Assembly: GCA_013396995.1 (NCBI GenBank)
Contig: VWZP01001427.1
Coordinates: 1 to 64,000 of the forward strand
DNA: 64,000 bases
Origin: Dicaeum eximium
Lineage: Eukaryota > Chordata > Aves > Passeriformes > Dicaeidae
Direction: 5' to 3'
A model generated the notes under the pieces. The model was not told the DNA's origin, searched no databases, and saw only the letters and a program-made list of their open reading frames with translations. Below, in pieces: positions 1 through 9,950 of this stretch. Each line of letters opens with the position of its first letter. The stretch's first letter is position 1. A program made the translations under genes and the position numbers.

Positions 1-30
1 GTCAGTTAGACCAAAGTTTTCCCTTTTTGG

Positions 31-1457
31 CTAATTTGTAATTGTCTTCAGAATCCCAGGGCGGTTCAGGTTCCTAACATGGGCACGCTGGGTGATGAGG
101 GCAATCTGTTTGTTCCGTGTGGCATCAGTGGCATGGTGGGTAGTGGGAACTTTTCCTTTAAACATCCACCTCAGCACCGGAAGTCGAGGTGCCAGGAGGA
201 GTTGTGCTTTTGTGCCAACCACCTCTGAGGTGGCTTGTACTCTTTCATAGGCAGCCAAGATTTCCTTCTCTGTTGGGGTGTAGTTGGCTTCGGACCCCCT
301 GTAACTTTGGCTCCAGAATCTCAGTGGTTGGCCTCGAGTCTCACCAGGTACCTTCTGCCAAAGGCTCCAAGACAAACCAATGTTCTCGGCTGCAAAGTAG
401 AGCACATTCTTTACTTTTGGTCCTGTCCTGACTGGGCCAAGGGCTACAGCATGAGCAATCTCCTGTTTGATCTGGGTGAAGGCTTGTTGCTGTTCAGGGC
501 CCTAGTGGAAATCTTTCTTCTTGCCGGTAATCAGGTAGAGAGGGATCACAATCTGACTGTACTCAGGAATGTGCATTCTCCAAAAGCTTATGGCGCTTAG
601 GAAAGCCTGTGTTTCTTTTTTGCTGGTTGGTGGAGACATTGCTGTGATCTTGTTGATGACTTCAATGGGAATCTGACGCCATCTATCTTGCCACTTCACC
701 CCCAGGAACTGGATCTCTGGGGCAGGTCCTTTGACTTTGCTCTTCTTGATGGCAAAGCTGGCTTTCAGCAATATCTGGATGATCTTTCCTTTCTTAAATA
801 CTTTCCTTGCTGTGTTCCCTCACACAATGATGTCATCGATGTACTGCAGGTGTTCTGGAGCCTTACCTTTTTCTAGCGCAGTCTGGATCAGTCCATGGCA
901 GATGGTAGGACTGTGCTTCCACCCCTGGGGCAGTCGGTTCTAGGTATACTGAATGCTTCTCCAGGTGAACGCGAACTGAGACTTGCATTCTGCTGCTAGA
1001 GGAATGGAGAAAAACGCAGTAGCGATGTCAATAGTGGCATACCACTTTGCTGCCTTGGATTCTAGCTTGTACTGGAGTTCCAGCATGTCTGTCACGGCAG
1101 CGTCAGTGGTGGAGTCACCACATTCAAGCCACGATAGTCCACAGTCAATCTCCATTCTCTGTCAGACTTGCGCACAGGCCAAATGGGGCTGTTGTAGGGT
1201 GAGTGGGTTTTGCTGACCACCCCTTGGCTCTCCAACTCACGAATCATTTTGTGCATGGGGATCACAGCATCTCGATTCGTCCGATACTGCTGGCGGTGCA
1301 CTGTCGAGGTGGCAACTGGCACGCGTTGCTTTTCCACTTTCAGGAGTCTTACTGCAGATGGGCTTTCTGACAGTCCAGGCAAGGTGTTTAATTGCTTAAT
1401 TTCCTCTGCTTCTACAGCAGCTATTCCAAAAGCCCACTTGAGTCTTTTTGGGTTTTT
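31..1457 (-). pseudogene. pol: Retroviral pol relic: reverse transcriptase and start of connection/RNase H
   Basis: Translation of the minus strand shows the reverse-transcriptase fingers (WRLTVDYRGLN, about 1160-1130), the palm with the catalytic YIDD box (843-832), the thumb/connection (FLGVKWQD region, about 700) and a tether/RNase H-like stretch (TPTEKEILAAYE, about 285-250). The frame with codons starting at 1155 stays open to position 31 except for stops at 940-942, 820-822, 502-504 and 31-33. Upstream of about 1105 the coding passes to another frame, so a small indel lies near 1100-1112. The stop at 820-822 lies three codons after the YIDD box, so no active enzyme can be made. Residual homology is strong, indicating a moderately old insertion. 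Confidence 0.85.
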
Positions 1458-1673
1458 TTAGTAGCCGTTACGAAGGAAGTCTATGTTTAGAATACATGGA
1501 GCCTCTGGGCCAGTCACAATAGGATGTTTTTTCCACTCTTTCCCAGTCAGGCTCGCCTCGGCTTCTAATAGGGTCAATTGCTGCAATCTTCCTGTCACAC
1601 TAGCAATGGAAACAGGCTCGGCCCTCACATGTCCCGATGGTATTAGTGTACACTGCGCACCCGTATCAACCAA
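1458..1673 (-). pseudogene. pro: Retroviral aspartic protease relic
   Basis: The minus-strand frame contains VDTGAQCTLIPS near 1668-1635, the DTGA active-site signature of retroviral aspartic proteases. About 70 residues are open before a TAA at 1458-1460. Beyond that stop the same frame runs straight on into the start of reverse transcriptase, so protease and polymerase were probably one frame before the stop arose. In life this enzyme would cut Gag and Pol polyproteins as a dimer; here it is part of a dead element. Confidence 0.8.
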
Positions 1674-1899
1674 AGCATTATATTTTTGTGGCTCTGATGT
1701 GCCAGGCTATCGGATTTACACCGTCTAGAAGATCCGGTTCTCCTTTGCCTTTCTCTGGCTAGAGGCAGGGCCCCTCTAACCCTGGATATTATTTTTTTCC
1801 TGGGTATACATGCTAGAGGTTCTTTCAAGGGGATCTGACAGATCATACCCGGTAGCTCGGTCATGGGAAGTTGAGGCTACCTTCACTTTAGTGGAGTTT

Positions 1900-3150
1900 C
1901 CCCGGTTATGTTTTCCTCTTTGAGCTCACGTACCCGTGCTACCAGGACAGAAGTGGGTTTCCCATCCCACTTTCCCATGTATTTTCCATGGTTATGCAAG
2001 AAGAACTACAGGTTAGCCCTTGGGGTGTACCCTCTCTCTCTTACTTGGGGATGTTGGGGTCTGACTTTGGGGCTTATGACTCACACGGGTGCTGCATTAA
2101 CTTTTCTCATCTCCTCCCTCATCTCCTTCATCTCCTCTTTGAACTCCTTAATCACAGCAGAGACATGAGCCTGCATCGGGCCATTGATCATACTTTCATA
2201 ATTCCTAAGTTTGTTGGCAGCAGAACCCACTGTCTCTCGGTTGTTATCAGCATCAGTTGTAGCAATGAAGGTGGTGTATTGAGAGGGCCCTAGATTTGCC
2301 AGACTCCACAGCATTTGCCCTGTGCACTTGACTTTGTCGGGGTCATTATTATGCTGTCCATCCCTCCCAAAGAGTACTTCCAGTACTGCCACTTCTCTCA
2401 GCTGTTGGATCCCTTCCTCAAGGGTTTTCCAGCACATTCTATGGTGGTTCTCCTGCATTCTCTCTCTGTGGACAAACCTTTTTCTGACACTCATTAAAAG
2501 CTGCTCCCAGAGAGAAAGGGACCCTGGCTCCCTTACAAAAATCTGATTCATACCTGAGTCCTGGGTCAAGGGTCCCAAGTTCTTTGCCTCACCACCACCT
2601 AGGTGCACGCCTGTACCATAAGGTCCCAGACCCGGAGTAACCAGGTTGTATAGGCCTCATGCCCCCATTGCACAATGTTTTTGTGCAGGTTACGGAGACT
2701 TTCGTATGTCAGGGACTCAGTGAGGATTGCAACCTCTGGCTCTCCTGTGGGTTGTGAGGTCTTTCTATTCTTATCTTTATGTGGGTGCTCTGATTTCATC
2801 TGAGACCTCTGTGTTTCTACCGGGGCGACTGCTGCTGGCTGCCTTTGTGGTTCAACTGGAACCTGGACGGTTGTAACATCTGTGGGTTCTATTGCTGCAC
2901 TATTAGACTGTCCTTCAAGGCAAGGGGAGGGTTTCTAACTAGCTGGGGAGATGCACTCTTTCAGCATCTGACCCATCTCACGTATCTCCTTAACCAGAAC
3001 TCCCACCCAATCTGGGTGGTTCATTTCTGAGGTGGGCTGTAGGGCAGGGTCAGGCTCTGGGGCAGCAGTATCCCTGGTCTCTGGGGCAGTGTCAGGCTCC
3101 GCAGCAGTATCCCTAGTCTCTGGTATAGGTGCCAGGGTACTTATCTAGGT
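1900..3150 (-). pseudogene. gag: Retroviral gag relic
   Basis: Two overlapping minus-strand frames (2799-2599 and 2608-2081) give about 240 residues of Gag-like sequence: a capsid-like helical part (around 2600-2250) ending in a charged coiled-coil-like tail, EFKEEMKEMREEMRK (about 2140-2095). They lie directly upstream of the protease relic. The assignment rests on position and composition rather than a sharp motif. The N-terminal part (2800-3150) is rich in Pro, Ala and acidic residues and includes a short tandem repeat (3049-3124). No clear zinc knuckle was found at 1900-2080. Confidence 0.6.
3049..3124. repeat. Two-copy tandem repeat (about 39 bp unit) in the gag relic
   Basis: The string GTCAGGCTC-GGGGCAGCAG followed by TATCCCT-GTCTCTGG occurs twice in a row with small differences. 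It lies within the putative start of gag and, read on the minus strand, would encode repeated Pro/Ala/acid-rich units. Confidence 0.6.
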
Positions 3151-3424
3151 TAATCTTCCCTTATCTCTGACTGCTAAACATAACAGGCATATCAGTAACA
3201 CCAACCACTGTATGATATCATACAATGTTATTTAGCAGTGTGGGAGGAGTACATAAAAATGCCCTCAAAGCACTAAAACAAGCAATCCCCCACATCTATT
3301 AGTATTCAGCTACTGTGAAATCTCAAAAAAGAGAAGCTATTAAAAGACCTCAATCCAAGTGACTTCACTGAAAAGTTGAAGCTTCAGCAAGAAAATCATC
3401 AACCTTGTATGCCTGTGGGGGGAA
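3151..3424. other. Unassigned AT-rich spacer
   Basis: Between the gag relic and the LTR-like sequence no coding region is visible. It contains a perfect 16-bp palindrome, TGTATGATATCATACA, at 3209-3224. It may be degraded leader sequence of the retrovirus, but nothing proves this. Confidence 0.4.
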
Positions 3425-3890
3425 TCCATGCTGAACAATGGAGTAATTTTAATACATAATATAAGCTTTCTCCAGAGTGGAGACACACTGGAGAAGTTCA
3501 TGGAGAACTGTCTCCCCTGTGGGACCCCATGGCCTCACAGGGGAAGGACTTCTCTCCCAGAGCAGAGGAAGAAAATCTCGGTAGATGAACTACAAAAACC
3601 CCATGCCTTGTCTCCGTGGTGGGAAGAATGGAGGGGCTGGTGGGGAAATGGTGTTTTAAGGGCTTATTTTACTTCTTATTATCCTCCTCTGATTCTGTTA
3701 ATAATAAATGCACTCTGCAACTTTAAATTGAGCCTGTTTTGCCCTTGAAATATTTCTCCTGGTCTTTATCTCACTCATGAACCCTTCATTAATATTTTTC
3801 CCCCTCTCTGCTGCCCAGCTGTAGCAGGGGAGGATGAGTGAGCGACTCTGTTGGGTGCCTGGCACTGGGCCAGTGTTAAATCACAACAGT
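3425..3890 (+). mobile_element. LTR-like fragment, plus orientation
   Basis: The stretch resembles the 3' part of a common avian ERV-L-type LTR: a polyadenylation signal AATAAA near 3702, then GCCTGTTTTGCCC, and an end rich in AGGGGAGGATGAGTGAGCG and GGGCACCTGG-like strings. The match is from memory of avian repeats. Its orientation is opposite to the adjacent retroviral interior, so it is not that element's own 5' LTR. The left edge is uncertain and no target duplication was identified. Confidence 0.5.
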
Positions 3891-4499
3891 TATATAGACA
3901 CATTAAAAGAACCACTCATCTTTCCTGTTAGGTATCTTACACCAGGTCCCACTTCCATCAGAAAGCTGTGCTCTCTTTTTCCATTAAGAGCTCTGTCCAA
4001 GCACACTTCAATTTTCCTCTAAATCTTAACAGATTTGTGACAAAATCTATTTTAGTTACCTTCAGAGATTATCATCTGATTGATCCAAAAGGCAACCACA
4101 AGTAACAGAGATCCCGTCAGTTCTAATCTATAGCTTGACAAATACTGAACACTTAATCCACAAAACAATAGCAACTTGACACCCTAAAAAAAAAAAATTA
4201 AAACTATTTTCATTACAAAGCAGAAAGTTAATTCCTAACACTTTAAACCATGCAGCCGGAAAGTTGCAGTACCTCCACTGCAGCTTCCAGGAACACAACA
4301 CAGCTCTCCTGTGTACAATCTCACTTTCCAGTAAGGCCAGCAGGCCTTCCAGTAAGGCCTTTTCTCCACCTTCCAGTGCACCTCATCAGTCTCCCATTAC
4401 GACAGTAAGACTTTTGATGGCCAGTTCAGAAAGCCCAGGACCATGTTGAGACTTGTGTGAAGTACCTAGTTCAGCAACCCAGTAAGGCCCTCTGATGAC
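3891..4499. other. Intergenic DNA without recognised features
   Basis: I see no exon, RNA gene or clear repeat. A short direct repeat around CCAGTAAGGCC occurs several times at 4325-4490. Confidence 0.4.
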
Positions 4500-5109
4500 C
4501 TAACAGGCTTGAGAAGTGGGTGTGTATGAACCCCGTGAAGTTCAAGGCCAGGTGCAAGGTGCTGCATATGGGTCAGAGCAATACCAAGCACAAATATAGG
4601 CTGGACAAAGAATGGATTGAGAGGAGTCCTCAGGAGAAGGACATTGGTGTGAGAAGCTCAACATGACCCAGCAATGTGCACCTGCAACCTAGAAAGTCAA
4701 CCACAACCTGGTCTGCATGAAAAGCAGTGTGATGAGCAGGTCGAGGGAAGTGACTGGCCCTTTACTCTCCTCTTGTGAGACCCCACCAGGAGCACCACGT
4801 ACAGCTCTGGGGTCCCAAACATAAGGACATGGACCTGTTGGCGAGTCCAGAGGGGACCATGAAGACCCTCAGAGAGCTGAAGCACCTCTAGTACAGAGAC
4901 AGGTTGAGAGAGTTGGGCTTGTTCAACCTAGAGAAGAGAAGACCCCAGAGAGGCCTTAAAGCCCTTTCCAAAACATACATACAAGAGAGCTGGAGAGGTT
5001 TACAAGAATGTGCAGTTGTACGACTGGCTTCGAAGAGGGAATGAATTTAAACTGAAAGAGGGTAGATTTACATTATGTATTAAGAGGAACTTCTTTACTG
5101 TGACAGTAG
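4500..5109 (+). mobile_element. CR1 LINE, 3' part, left half
   Basis: Plus-strand sequence follows the 3' end of avian CR1: end of the second open reading frame around GAGACCCCACCAGGAGCA (4777) and GGGGTCCCA (4810), then GTTGAGAGAGTTGGGCTTGTTCAACCT (about 4903-4929), then AAACTGAAAGAGGGTAGATT (about 5049). Many indels and stops make it non-coding. It breaks off at 5109, where an LTR has jumped in, and resumes at 5760. Ends are approximate at the left. Confidence 0.9.
5106..5109. repeat. Left target-site duplication GTAG
   Basis: GTAG directly precedes the LTR and recurs directly after it at 5760-5763, as expected for retroviral integration with a 4-bp stagger. Confidence 0.75.
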
Positions 5110-5759
5110 TGAAATAGATGGGGTGAGGAGACAATTCTCCTTTTGAAAGGAGTGACAGCTTTTGGGGTGGGGGCCCGAGGGGTCAAGTGCACCACCACTG
5201 CTCCCGATGATCGTCAATGAGGAGTAGGAGATGGCAGATCTGTTGCCAACCGGCAGAGCTGAGGCTTCTGTCCTCACAAGAGTAGTCAAGAAGACATCTG
5301 CTGGCTCCAATGTCTAGGGGTGTCACTCTCTTCCAGTGCTGTTAAAGTTATAAGCACAGGTGATAAGCACAGCTCTTGTTGGTGTTCTCTGTCTCCTGAG
5401 GTTTCTCCGACTTGAAGGTGTCATTCTATTTGGTTTCTGTGGTGGCTCGTAGTCTTGGGGTTGTCTCAGTTCACTGACTACTGGATGTTTATTAATATGT
5501 GTTTTTACGCACGTCTTTCTGGGAGTCGCAGAAGTCTTTTGGGGAGCAGCGGTGGGATTTCCCGACGGTTACAGACAACTGGGAACAGGGGGATAAAATG
5601 GGCAGAACAACTGAACAATTAGAACATTTCTTTAGAACAAGGATAGGTATACCAACTGGGAACATGGGCTGACAACTGCTGAAACAGAAACAGGTAATTA
5701 CATCAGCTGAGAACATGAACAGAACAAGAACAGGTAAGCGAACCATTTCTTTCATAACA
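5110..5759 (-). mobile_element. Solo LTR (650 bp) inserted in CR1
   Basis: The insert begins TG and ends CA on either strand (plus strand TGAAATAG ... CATAACA) and is flanked by GTAG on both sides. Read on the minus strand it starts TGTTATGAAAG and carries a polyadenylation signal AATAAA (plus-strand TTTATT, 5488-5493), so it is a minus-orientated LTR. No retroviral coding sequence lies inside, hence a solo LTR left by recombination between two LTRs. A 4-bp duplication is typical of class I (gammaretrovirus-like) elements; that class call is inference. If the LTR is removed, the CR1 reads through with one GTAG. Confidence 0.85.
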
Positions 5760-5763
5760 GTAG
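5760..5763. repeat. Right target-site duplication GTAG
   Basis: Second copy of the 4-bp duplication at the LTR insertion site; the CR1 sequence continues from here. Confidence 0.75.
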
Positions 5764-5930
5764 CGAGGCAGTGGCAGAGGCTGCCCAGAGAAGCTGTGGG
5801 TGCCCCATCCCTGAAAATGTCCGTCTAGTGGAAGGTGTCCCTGACCATGGTTTTGGAGCTAGGGGGTCATTAAGATCCCTTCCAACCCGAGCCACTCCAT
5901 GATTCTACCCAAGTCACATGATTCTATGCC
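5764..5930 (+). mobile_element. CR1 LINE, 3' end, right half
   Basis: Continues the CR1 interrupted at 5109: GGCTGCCCAGAGAAGCTGTGG (about 5779), CTAGTGGAAGGTGTCCCTG (about 5825), GATCCCTTCCAACCC (about 5873) and the terminal ATGATTCTA-type repeats at 5900-5927. These are the standard 3' UTR and tail of avian CR1. Confidence 0.92.
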
Positions 5931-6269
5931 TAATTAGAGATGCAGGGAACAAACACAAAAACTTAAATTCGTATTTCACAATACAGTGACATCACAAGCC
6001 CATGAAATTAATGCTAGGACAAGAACATGGGTACAAAAAAGATATGCCTTGTTCAAAATTACCAAGAAAGACAAGAAGCTGGGCAGATGTTGCATGATTG
6101 TTTACTAAGAATCCATTTTATACTCCTCACATAATCCTTGGGGATTGTATATGTACCAACACTCAAATTCAGGAAATGTCGTTGAATACGGTAACGCTGG
6201 AGTCTACTATAAATAACTAGAAGAGGTTTCTTTCTTTTCTTTTAAGAAAAAAATAGAAGAAACAGCAGA
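5931..6269. other. Unassigned sequence upstream of the CpG island
   Basis: AT-rich, no exon or repeat recognised. It may hold distal promoter elements of SVIP, but none can be named. Confidence 0.35.
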
Positions 6270-7030
6270 AGAGCCGGAAAGAGACATCTTCAACCACCCG
6301 CACCGAGCTAGATCTGCGCCAGCCTCACCAGCTGAGCTCCGGCAGCGGCGACAGAGGGCAGCGCCGGGCGGGACTAGGGGTCGGAGGTGTTGGCTGCCGG
6401 CGGAGCACGCCGCCAGCAGGCCCGGAGCCCGGCATCGGCCGGGAAACCAATCGCACTGTTCTCCCTTTGCCGTCACAGAACACCTTCTATTGAATCCACT
6501 ACCGGAGGCACTCGCGTGACCCCGTTCCAGCCTCCGCCTTGGCCCCGCCCGCCCCCGACGGCCCTAGGCCGGGGCGGGCACTGCCGGCGCTTCCTCCGCG
6601 GGGCTTGTGGGCGTTCGGCTTCGGCATGGGGCAGTGCCTGCCCTGCACGGGGGGCGCCGTCAAGGACGTGGTGGAGACGCCCGACCCGGTGAGTCTGGAA
6701 CTGCGGCGGCGGCGGGGTGGTGCCCCCTCCTTTCTCCCGTTGTTTATCAGTGACGCCCGGCGTCGCCGCGATGAGGGCGAGTGCAGGGGGCGGTGACTTT
6801 TCGTCCTCAACGTGGAGGCCAGGCCGCGGGGCTGTTGCGGTGCCTCGGGAGGCAGTGGCTGTCCCCAGGAAAGGAAGCCCGTTCTTCGGCCCCGGCCCGG
6901 GGTGGGGAGAACTTTTGCGCCGAGGCCACCCGCGGCACCCCGCAGCTTGGGGCCTGGCGCCCCAGAACCTCCTGCTGCTCTGCCCCACGCATCTCGCGGG
7001 GGCACTTCTGTGGTTGTATGGAGACCCGGG
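6270..7030 (+). promoter_or_regulatory. SVIP: CpG island promoter of SVIP
   Basis: GC content and CpG density rise sharply compared with the AT-rich flanks. The stretch includes GC boxes (CCCCGCCC at 6543-6550, GGGGCGGG at 6571-6578) just upstream of the SVIP start codon and continues into intron 1. This is the usual TATA-less promoter of a broadly expressed vertebrate gene. The transcription start cannot be placed exactly, but the GC boxes suggest a 5' UTR starting a short way before 6626. Long open frames on both strands here are by-products of high GC. Confidence 0.8.
6626..6688 (+). CDS. SVIP: SVIP exon 1 (small VCP/p97-interacting protein)
   Basis: SVIP is a small membrane-anchored protein that binds the N domain of the AAA ATPase VCP/p97 and is known as an inhibitor of ER-associated degradation, also acting at lysosomes. 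This exon encodes 21 residues starting MGQCLPC: Gly2 is the N-myristoylation site and the nearby cysteines suit palmitoylation, as in the mammalian protein. The start ATG has a good context (GGCATGG) and no other upstream ATG fits the family N-terminus. The exon ends in phase 0 at a GTGAGT donor. Joined to exons 2-4 the gene encodes 80 residues, close to the 77 of the human protein. Identification rests on start, middle motif and end together. Confidence 0.95.
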
Positions 7031-7589
7031 GTTTCGCGTGAGACGTGTTAATGCATAATTGTGACCAACATGACCCCGATTTTTACAAGAGAGAGGAAAA
7101 GCTGGGCCTTCTTCTCCGGTGCATGGTGGTGCTTGCTTCTAACTACCCTCCACTGCATGACATTTTCCGTCGGTGAGTAAGAGCCCATCTCTGTGTTTTG
7201 TATCCCTCATCTGAAGATTTCATGGAGAAAGAAAGGAGCCCGCTTCGCCTGTGAGAGCAAGCATTCCTCTTTCCAGACTCTAAAAGGACTGCGTGCCATT
7301 TAACTCCAGTCTGGATTTTTTTGAGTGAAGGTGCAGAACAGCTGAATAGTGATTTCTGGTGGGGTTTGACCGTATATATGTTAGCAGCTGCTCTTCTGGC
7401 ATATTAGTCACTAAAAACACTTTGTTCTTAGGCTGGCAATGCAGGGGAAGATGATGCTAACTGACTAGAAGTTGACGTTTTGTGGGAGTTAGTATCACAG
7501 ATTTGAGTCGTACTTAAAAAATAAGACTTTAAAAAGAATGCAAAGACTACATTGAAGTAGAATTTCACTTTCTTTAACATTTTATCTAG
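6689..7589 (+). other. SVIP: SVIP intron 1
   Basis: Starts GTGAGT and ends TTTATCTAG. The first 350 bases are still part of the CpG island. No other exon or repeat is recognised. Confidence 0.85.
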
Positions 7590-7640
7590 GAAATAAAAAG
7601 AAGACAACTAGCAGAAGCTGCTGAAAAGAGGCAGATGGAG
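7590..7640 (+). CDS. SVIP: SVIP exon 2, VCP-interacting motif
   Basis: Encodes 17 residues, EIKRRQLAEAAEKRQME, in phase 0. This is the VCP-interacting motif: an amphipathic helix with the R-x-x-LAEAAE-x-R core that docks into the p97 N domain and is shared in looser form with gp78 and other VIM proteins. The key Leu, two Ala and the Arg residues are kept. Flanked by a TTTATCTAG acceptor and GTAATG donor. Confidence 0.95.
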
Positions 7641-9836
7641 GTAATGTCTGATAAAATGTCATTTGTTGAAATTATTTTTAGATAACTGGTTTATGGGGAG
7701 AATGGCTGTGGCTTCTCTGATGACACTGGATATCATGTTTGGATGTGGGAATTGTTGTTAAGTACTTTCCTGGTATTATTAATGTTGTACATTTATACCT
7801 TTTTTTATATATATTATGAATTTCACAGGTAGGTGCTCTAATACCATTGCAAAGTGACTGAACTTGTTTGAATGGGAGGTATTTTACAGTAGTTTATAAA
7901 ACAACCTAAGAACTGGAAGAGCAACTTCAGCATTATTTTTTCCTTGTTCTAAGACTTAAAAATAAGAGATGGAGAAGTATTCAAACCAAAGTGGTCAAAC
8001 AATTGTTGCAGTGGCAATTTCAAGTGGTACTGCACTTGTACTTTTCTTAAAAACGCAGGCTGTATGCACTTGCAGGTTTTTCTTTATCAACAAGGCAACA
8101 GTTTGAACATGTTTATCAGCTCAGATTCCAGCAAAGATGTAGTAACAACTTAGTCTTTTATCTTTTTAAGTTTGCCAAGCTTTAACTGCTTTGATACCTT
8201 TAAAGTTAGAAGAGGTAGGATACAAATGTTCTAGCAGAACAGCCAGCCTGATTTTTTTCCTTACATACCTCTAAAAAAGGGTTATATTGTAGATTTTGAA
8301 TGGTGTGTCTTAGAGACCACATCTGAACTGTGAAGAGAAAGGACTGTTATTTGTATGAATGTTAGTGACATTACATATTGAATTAGGAATTGGCCGTTGT
8401 GCATGGGGACCATGTTGACCTGGTTTGAAGGGAGCTTAGTAAATAATTGGAGCAGCATCTGAGTGATGCATTAGACTCCTTAAAACCCTTGATTTTGTGC
8501 CATTCTATGTACTAAAAGGAATCTACATGTTATTTTCAACCACAAATGGGAATTCAGTCACAAAGAGATTTTTAAGCATAACTCTAGGAAATAGTTGCCT
8601 CTTAACTGGCAAAAAAGTTTTCCTGAGAGGAAGGAGAAATGAAGCAACTAGGGTTGTGGATGTCCTTGAAGCTTTATGGGACCCATTATGCTGACAAAGA
8701 AAAATGGAACTATCACTCTCTGTTACTTTTTGTTTTATTGGAAGACAAAGAGATAAAGCATCTACCAGGATTTTTCAGGACTATCTTTGAGGTCATTTTA
8801 GCCTCTGAATGTTGGGTAATGGAGATATCTTGCAAGCAGCCATACTTAGTTTCACCCTTGTGAGTGGACAAGAGAGTAGATGAGATGTCCTTCCTTCTCT
8901 GCTTAGTGTTTTCCTGTACATGCATCTTAGCTGCTTGTTATCCTTCCTGACATCATGTGAGCTGTTCTTCCGTTTGCGGTGCTGCAGACAGTTTGGGTAC
9001 CTGACTCACTTGGAAGGCTAGTTTCCTAAGAGGCAGAGAACATATGGTCTAAGTAGGTTGGTATTTGGTGGTAAGATTTGTCTTAGTACCTCATTGAGCT
9101 TATTGTCAGGACCTTAAAATTCAGGTGAGAACATCGCTGTTTTGCCTTGGTATATTTTTAGCATCTTTTGTATAACGTCTGCTCTTTTATTATAGCCCTA
9201 AACTTAGATAAGAATCTGTTTTTAAAACAGTTTGGGGTTTTTTTCTATTTTTTTTTCATGGTGTTAACTGTCTGTAATTCTGATACTCCTGCCATCTAGT
9301 CTAGATCATCATTAAACAGTTCCCACAAGGATATGAAGCAGGCAGTTCATGACAGATTTTTCATTTGGTAGTCCTGCTACCCACACACCCTTTGACATTT
9401 TGAAGGGTGGACTATCATGCAGGGTATTTCTCACAGATCACAGTTTAAAAGTTGAACTTCCTCACAGCCTGGGTTAGCACTACTAACAGTGCTTTTATCC
9501 CCTGTTCGTGAGGGTAAAACACTGAGAAAACCCACGGACTAAAAATGTGTGGACTTTTGGGAAGGGAAGTTCTGGTTTTGCATCTGAGGATTAAATATCT
9601 TCACCTGGATGTAATAAAAAAGTGAAACAAAACCCCTCACTTACCTATGGGACCAAGAGTTCACAGAATGAGGAAATATCTTGAAAGGGCTATCTGGATA
9701 TACTAGTAGCATTACTAAGTGCATCAGTCTTTTCATGAAAACCACAGTTCATAAAACAGTGTTGCCAACACTTGCAGTTTGGTTTCTCTCCAGCAGAATA
9801 GCTAACTTGGTCTTACTGAAATGTGTTTTCTCCCAG
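7641..9836 (+). other. SVIP: SVIP intron 2
   Basis: Runs from GTAATG to TTTTCTCCCAG. About 2.2 kb of AT-rich DNA; open frames at 8497-8863 have no recognisable product. No repeat family identified. Confidence 0.8.
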
Positions 9837-9950
9837 GCTTCCTCTCGAGGTATTAAGAATGCCTACTCTGTAGAGCAGAAGAAAAAGAAACAGGAAGAAA
9901 TAGAAAGAAGAATTGCAGCTTCACGTCCTGGAGGAGAAGGCGGACTGAGA
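9837..9950 (+). CDS. SVIP: SVIP exon 3
   Basis: Encodes 38 residues in phase 0, from ASSRGI to GGLR. It contains the charged helix (VEQKKKKQEEIERRIA) and the Gly-rich PGGEGGLR end, both characteristic of SVIP and placed as in the mammalian protein. The donor is GTAAGT. If the intron is kept, the frame reads eight more residues (VSLKKETM) and stops at 9975-9977. Confidence 0.95.

Larger units (their letters stand above)
1..3150 (-). mobile_element. Decayed endogenous retrovirus, gag-pro-pol interior, cut by window start
   Basis: On the minus strand the order is gag (about 3150-1900), protease (about 1673-1458) and reverse transcriptase with the following connection region (about 1457-31), the normal 5'-gag-pro-pol-3' order. 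The element continues past position 1, so integrase and the 3' LTR are outside the window. No matching minus-strand LTR is seen just above 3150, so the 5' end may also be lost. The reading frames carry several stops and at least one frameshift, so it is not functional. The general look of pol suggests a class III (ERV-L-like) avian element; this class call is from memory of the family and is not proven. Confidence 0.85.

Noticed and set aside
6473..7058. Overlapping open frames of 60-171 codons on both strands around the CpG island
   Set aside because: They arise from high GC content. They lack known motifs and overlap SVIP exon 1, whose frame is supported by splice sites and homology.
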